DNA of 43,272 bases from JAEUIX01 sp046156035 (GTDB taxonomy: Bacteria > Planctomycetota > Phycisphaerae > Phycisphaerales > UBA1924). Position numbers and translations under genes: made by a program. The notes beneath the pieces were generated by a model. That model ran no database searches, had not been told where the DNA came from, and worked only from the letters and a program-made list of their open reading frames with translations. Position 1 is the first letter of the stretch; each line of letters begins with the position of its first letter. This document shows positions 40,271 through 43,272 of this stretch, one piece after another. Location of the stretch: the NCBI GenBank assembly GCA_046156035.1, contig JBJXEW010000049.1, forward strand, positions 1 through 43,272. The letters run 5' to 3'.

Positions 40271-41881
40271 ATGACGCAAACGTTCACGACCGAGTTCACA
40301 CACGAGTTCGAGGCCGAGCGGGCCCAGTGGCTGCGCCGCCGCTTCCGGATGTACACGGGCGTGGTGGGTGCCCTCGGTGTGGTGTCGCTGCTGCTCTCGA
40401 TGGCGTCGCCGTTTGTGCACGCGCTGCCGGGGGCCGATGCGGCGGCGGCCTCCCCCGTGGCCGCGGCGGCGAACATCTTTCTGGGCGCGGTCTCGACGGC
40501 GTCGTTTCTGGTGGCGTACTTCTGGACGAAGCGCACCGCCCTGGACCACCACCGGCTGATGGCGATGGCGCACTGGCTGATCGTGGGCAACGGGCTGTTG
40601 CAACTCGTGGCGATGGCGATCGTGGCGGCATATCTGGTGGGGGCAGTGGAGCCCGGAAAAGACACGGGGCCGGCGATCGTGCAGACGACGGTGCTGGGGA
40701 TGATGGTGAGCATCTTGCTGACGCACCTGTTCGCGTGCGCTTTTCTGCCCTGGACGCCGCGCGAGTGTGTGCGACCGCTGCTGCCGTTGTTCGTCGCGTA
40801 CGCGGTGGTGTCGCTGGTGCTTGTGCCAGCGAGCATGGGGTTCGTCGTGGCGAGCATTGCTCTCAGCCCGCTGGTGGCGCTGCCGGGGCTGGGCATCTGC
40901 TGGTGGCGGCACAGCCGGTTCAAGGACCGCTTTCTGCTCCGGACGTTGCGTGGCCGGTATGGCGACATGCGGCGGGAGTTGACCGACGCGCGGCGGCTGC
41001 ACGAGGCTCTTTTCCCCCACCCGGAGGCACGGGGCACCGTCGCGTTTGCGTACCGCTACGAGCCGGCGCGGCAGATCGGTGGCGACTTTGTGTACGCGCG
41101 GTTCCACCACGCGGCGTACGACGAGGAGCCGACCCTCTCGCTCACGCTGCTGGATGTGACGGGGCACGGCGTGGCGGCGGCGCTCACGGTGAACCGGTTG
41201 TACGGCGAGATCGAGCGGCTGTTTGCCGAGAACCCGGACCTGGGACCGGGCGAGTGCCTGCGGGCGCTCAACCGGTATGTGCACCTGACGCTGGCAACGC
41301 ACGAGGTGTATGCCACGGCGACGTGCCTGCGCGTGGACCCGAACCACGACATGCTGCACTATGCGTCGGCAGGCCACCCGCCGGCGTTCCTGCGGGCCGT
41401 GCATGGGACCATCGATGAGTTGCCGCCGACGGCGATGATGCTGGGCGTGCTGAGCGATGCGGAGTTTGAGCCTGCGCCGCAGCCGCGCCGGTTCGGGAAG
41501 GGCGACACGCTGATCGCGTATACGGATGGAGCGATTGAGTGTGCCGCGCCGGACGGGAAGATGCTGGGAATCGCGGGGATTCAGCGTGCCATCGCCAGCG
41601 CGGCGGCGATGGGAACGGGCGACTGGACGAAACTGGTGCTGACGGCGGTGGACCGGCACCGGCAGCGCGGGCCGATTACGGATGACACGCTGGTGGTGGA
41701 GGTGGCGAGGTTGATCGTGGAGGCGGAGGTTCCACGGCAACCACTTTCGTTCCCGCACACAGCCCACGCTCACCACTCCCCAGCCCCCCCGGGCAGCGCG
41801 ACACCTGCAGCACCTACGACGGGTGCGGCGGCGACCTCGGCGGATCGGGCGAGCCCGGCGGGTCGGGCCAAACGGGCTTAG
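40271..41881 (+). CDS. Membrane-bound SpoIIE/RsbU-type PP2C phosphatase
   Basis: 536 residues from the ATG at 40271. Residues about 28-225 contain six hydrophobic segments, including GVVGALGVVSLLLSMA, LLQLVAMAIVAAYLVGA and LLPLFVAYAVVSLVLV. A short linker (RYGDMRRELTDARRLHEALF) leads to the PP2C domain at about 250-475, with ARQIGGDFVYA, LLDVTGHGVAAALTV, YASAGHPPAFL, LIAYTDGAIEC and ITDDTLVVEV, so metal residues are intact. The tail of about 60 residues is Ala/Pro/Thr-rich. Presumably a signal-responsive regulator in a partner-switch; the sensed cue is unknown. A close relative in domain type, but not in N-terminus, is at 16573. Confidence 0.88.
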   Translation: MTQTFTTEFTHEFEAERAQWLRRRFRMYTGVVGALGVVSLLLSMASPFVHALPGADAAAASPVAAAANIFLGAVSTASFLVAYFWTKRTALDHHRLMAMAHWLIVGNGLLQLVAMAIVAAYLVGAVEPGKDTGPAIVQTTVLGMMVSILLTHLFACAFLPWTPRECVRPLLPLFVAYAVVSLVLVPASMGFVVASIALSPLVALPGLGICWWRHSRFKDRFLLRTLRGRYGDMRRELTDARRLHEALFPHPEARGTVAFAYRYEPARQIGGDFVYARFHHAAYDEEPTLSLTLLDVTGHGVAAALTVNRLYGEIERLFAENPDLGPGECLRALNRYVHLTLATHEVYATATCLRVDPNHDMLHYASAGHPPAFLRAVHGTIDELPPTAMMLGVLSDAEFEPAPQPRRFGKGDTLIAYTDGAIECAAPDGKMLGIAGIQRAIASAAAMGTGDWTKLVLTAVDRHRQRGPITDDTLVVEVARLIVEAEVPRQPLSFPHTAHAHHSPAPPGSATPAAPTTGAAATSADRASPAGRAKRA

Positions 41882-41884
41882 ACT
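41879..41884 (+). promoter_or_regulatory. Candidate -10 box of argC (leaderless), overlapping the preceding stop
   Basis: TAGACT starts with the TAG of the phosphatase gene and ends 7 bases before the argC ATG at 41892. The context TAGACTCGCGG closely matches TACACTCGCGG in front of the aldehyde dehydrogenase. No ribosome site is visible. Confidence 0.35.
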
Positions 41885-41891
41885 CGCGGGC

Positions 41892-43019
41892 ATGCCTGTT
41901 CCTGTCGCCATTCTGGGGCCCACGGGCTACACGGGGCTCGAACTCATCGAGTTGCTGCTGGGGCATCCGTCGATGCGTGTGGTGTATCTGGGCACGGCAC
42001 GGGAGAAGCAGCCGCGGATTGATGTGGAGTTCCCGCGTTTGGCGGGGCGGCTGGGCGATGTGGATGCGCAGTGCCGCGCGATTGACCATGACGCGATTGC
42101 GGGGGCGGGGGTGCGGTTGGCGTTTCTGTGCGTGCCGCACGAAGCAGCGATGCAGCACGCAGGGCCGCTGCTCGCACGCGGCGTGAAGGTGGTTGATCTC
42201 TCCGCGGCGTATCGGCTGAAGGACGCAAAGGTGTACGAGCGGGCGTATGGGCACGCGCACACGGACGGAGCGAACCTCGCCCACGCGGCGTACGGCCTGC
42301 CGGAACTGAACCGGGCCGCGGTTGCAAAGGCGACGCTGACAGCGAACCCGGGGTGCTACCCGACGGCGGCAGCGCTGGCGCTCGTGCCGCTGCTGCGGCG
42401 CGGGATCATCGAGGAGGGCTCGATCATCGTGAACGCGGCGAGCGGCGCGAGCGGGGCTGGGCGCGAGGCGAAGCCGCACCTGACGTTGGTGGAGGCGGGC
42501 GGCAACTTCTCGGCGTACGGCATCGGCACGCACCGGCACCAGCCGGAGATCGAGCAGAGCGTGCGTGTGTTTGGTGGAGGGGGTGGGGCAGGAGCGAAGG
42601 GAGAAGGAGCGGAACACCGACTCGCCGAGCGAGTCGGTGGCACGGGGGGTGCGGGCGAGCCGGAGGGGCCGGGCGGGCCGGGGGGGCCGGGCTTGCTGTT
42701 CGTGCCGCACCTGCTGCCAATCGAGCGGGGCATTCTGGAGACGATCTACGCGACGAGCAGCGTGGCGTACCGCACGAACGACCTGCTGACGGAACTGCGC
42801 GATGCGTACGGCGGCGAGCGGTTTGTGGTGGTGCGCGATGAGGCCCCCACGCTGCGTGATGTGCGGCACACCAACCAGTGCCACATCAACGTGCGGGCGA
42901 TCGGCGAGCGGCTCGTGCTGGTGGCCGCGATCGACAACCTCGTCAAGGGCGCCAGCGGGCAGGCGATCCAGAACGCGAACCTGATGCTGGGGCTGGAAGA
43001 GGCGGCGGGCCTGCAATAG
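41892..43019 (+). CDS. argC: N-acetyl-gamma-glutamyl-phosphate reductase
   Basis: Third step of arginine synthesis: NADPH reduction of N-acetylglutamyl phosphate. 375 residues from ATG, against about 340-345 usually. N-terminal NADP loop AILGPTGYTGLELIELLLGH, catalytic Cys155 in ANPGCYPTAAALAL, the SGASGAGREAK loop, then GIGTHRHQPEIEQ, and at the end HINVRAIGERLVLVAAIDNL followed by VKGASGQAIQNANLM. Residues about 227-264 are a Gly-rich insertion (VFGGGGGAGAKGEG, RLAERVGGTGG, EGPGGPGGPG) that comes from a palindromic repeat at 42615-42639. It lies in a loop between GTHRHQPE and the LLFVPHLLPIERG strand, so activity may be kept. Confidence 0.95.
   Translation: MPVPVAILGPTGYTGLELIELLLGHPSMRVVYLGTAREKQPRIDVEFPRLAGRLGDVDAQCRAIDHDAIAGAGVRLAFLCVPHEAAMQHAGPLLARGVKVVDLSAAYRLKDAKVYERAYGHAHTDGANLAHAAYGLPELNRAAVAKATLTANPGCYPTAAALALVPLLRRGIIEEGSIIVNAASGASGAGREAKPHLTLVEAGGNFSAYGIGTHRHQPEIEQSVRVFGGGGGAGAKGEGAEHRLAERVGGTGGAGEPEGPGGPGGPGLLFVPHLLPIERGILETIYATSSVAYRTNDLLTELRDAYGGERFVVVRDEAPTLRDVRHTNQCHINVRAIGERLVLVAAIDNLVKGASGQAIQNANLMLGLEEAAGLQ
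42615..42639. repeat. REP-like palindrome inside argC
   Basis: CACCGACTCGC (42615-42625), loop CGA, GCGAGTCGGTG (42629-42639): an exact 11-base stem. It is flanked by G-rich runs and contributes RLAERVGG to the protein. Confidence 0.75.
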
Positions 43020-43045
43020 GCCGGTGTCGGAATCAAACCAGACTC

Positions 43046-43070
43046 GCCCACCCCCCGCCCCCTCCCTCTG
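43046..43070. repeat. Truncated hairpin repeat next to the right transposase
   Basis: The sequence from GCCCACCCCCCGCCCCCTCC to TCTGAGG matches the left arm and loop region of the repeat at 24876-24908, but the right arm (GGGAGGGGG) is missing; transposase sequence starts at 43075 instead. Confidence 0.55.
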
Positions 43071-43074
43071 AGGT

Positions 43075-43272
43075 TTATGCAGCAACCTGCCGGGTGGGTC
43101 TGGGGATGGCCCCTCTGGCGAGGGCGATGATGAGCTTGGATTGACCCCAGGCACGGGTGCGTGGGTAGGTTCGCACCCAGGCGGGGAGGCAGGTCAGGCC
43201 GCCGCCGAAGTTGGTCCATTGCGCGAAGAAGCGTTCGATGGCCTTGCGGCTGCCGACGAGGTCCCGGGCGAA
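43075..43272 (-). pseudogene. DDE transposase, C-terminal fragment cut by the window edge
   Basis: The minus strand reads 65 residues beginning FARDLVGSRKAIERFFAQWT and ending PTRQVAA before TAA at 43077-43075. The block GSRKAIERFFAQWTNFGGGL, then PAWVRT...RAWGQSKLIIALAR, is a planctomycete-common IS4/IS5-type transposase end. It is unlike the fragment at 1-115, so two different elements border the window. The rest lies beyond the edge. Confidence 0.7.

Noticed and set aside
1..43272. Composite transposon bounded by the two transposase fragments
   Set aside because: The two C-termini belong to different transposases and the intervening genes are housekeeping.
1..43272. tRNA or rRNA genes
   Set aside because: Reading by eye found no convincing T-arm (GGTTCGAATC type) or rRNA-like stretch; a covariance search was not possible.

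Overview
The window reads as a high-GC chromosome segment (about two-thirds G+C by eye) from a planctomycete, most likely a Phycisphaerae-type bacterium. The signs are an outsized SecA (about 1339 residues), a DksA-like protein that has lost most of its zinc cysteines and sits next to lspA, a giant secreted autotransporter-repeat protein ending in a planctomycete-type dockerin-like tail, two SpoIIE-type PP2C phosphatases, and many short dispersed palindromic repeats. The taxonomic assignment is inference from protein style, not from a marker gene. No rRNA, tRNA or CRISPR array was seen. Both edges cut through different DDE transposases.

Layout. 1-115: transposase tail. 210-1759 (+): DksA-like protein and lspA. 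1778-3560 (-): pyrC, then a stand-alone C-terminal domain of class II ribonucleotide reductase. 3764-8330 (+): a small exported ORF followed by secA. 8327-12970 (-): ygfZ, a thioredoxin-fold exported protein, an 81-residue conserved-looking protein and pgi, in transcription order pgi to ygfZ. 13120-14382 (-): two membrane proteins of unknown role. 14420-14761 (-): pterin carbinolamine dehydratase. 14861-17901 (+): gluQ, a DUF192 protein and a PP2C phosphatase. 17912-25065 (-): an MFS exporter, the 1476-residue surface protein and a repeat-riddled hypothetical gene. 25207-29787 (+): hypoxanthine phosphoribosyltransferase, scpB, a transglutaminase-fold protein lacking its catalytic residues, and an aldehyde dehydrogenase. 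29800-31956 (-): DUF4139 protein. 32183-36299 (-): pstSCAB phosphate transporter operon (pstS first) with a Pho-box-like triple repeat upstream. 36507-37742 (+): an ABC ATPase and a RidA-family protein. 37766-39586 (-): recJ. 39606-43019 (+): cobalamin adenosyltransferase, a membrane PP2C phosphatase and argC. 43075-43272 (-): transposase C-terminus.

How it fits together. Most genes are housekeeping: pyrimidine, arginine and purine salvage, glycolysis, protein export, lipoprotein processing, tRNA modification, chromosome segregation, repair and phosphate uptake. The adenosyltransferase makes adenosylcobalamin, the cofactor of class II ribonucleotide reductase, of which only a separate C-terminal piece is present here. 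LspA, SecA, the DUF192 protein, the thioredoxin-fold protein, DUF4139 and the giant surface protein all concern the exported proteome.

Most unusual items: (i) a small secretory ORF ending in a Pro-rich tail just upstream of secA, with a hairpin after its stop, a candidate SecM-like secretion monitor; (ii) a four-fold repeat in the SecA scaffold region; (iii) a separate NrdJ C-terminal domain; (iv) a pseudo-transglutaminase; (v) short palindromic repeats inserted in frame into argC and a hypothetical gene, plus a hairpin repeat whose two copies show compensatory changes; (vi) several starts lying 6-8 bases behind a -10-like box, suggesting leaderless mRNAs.
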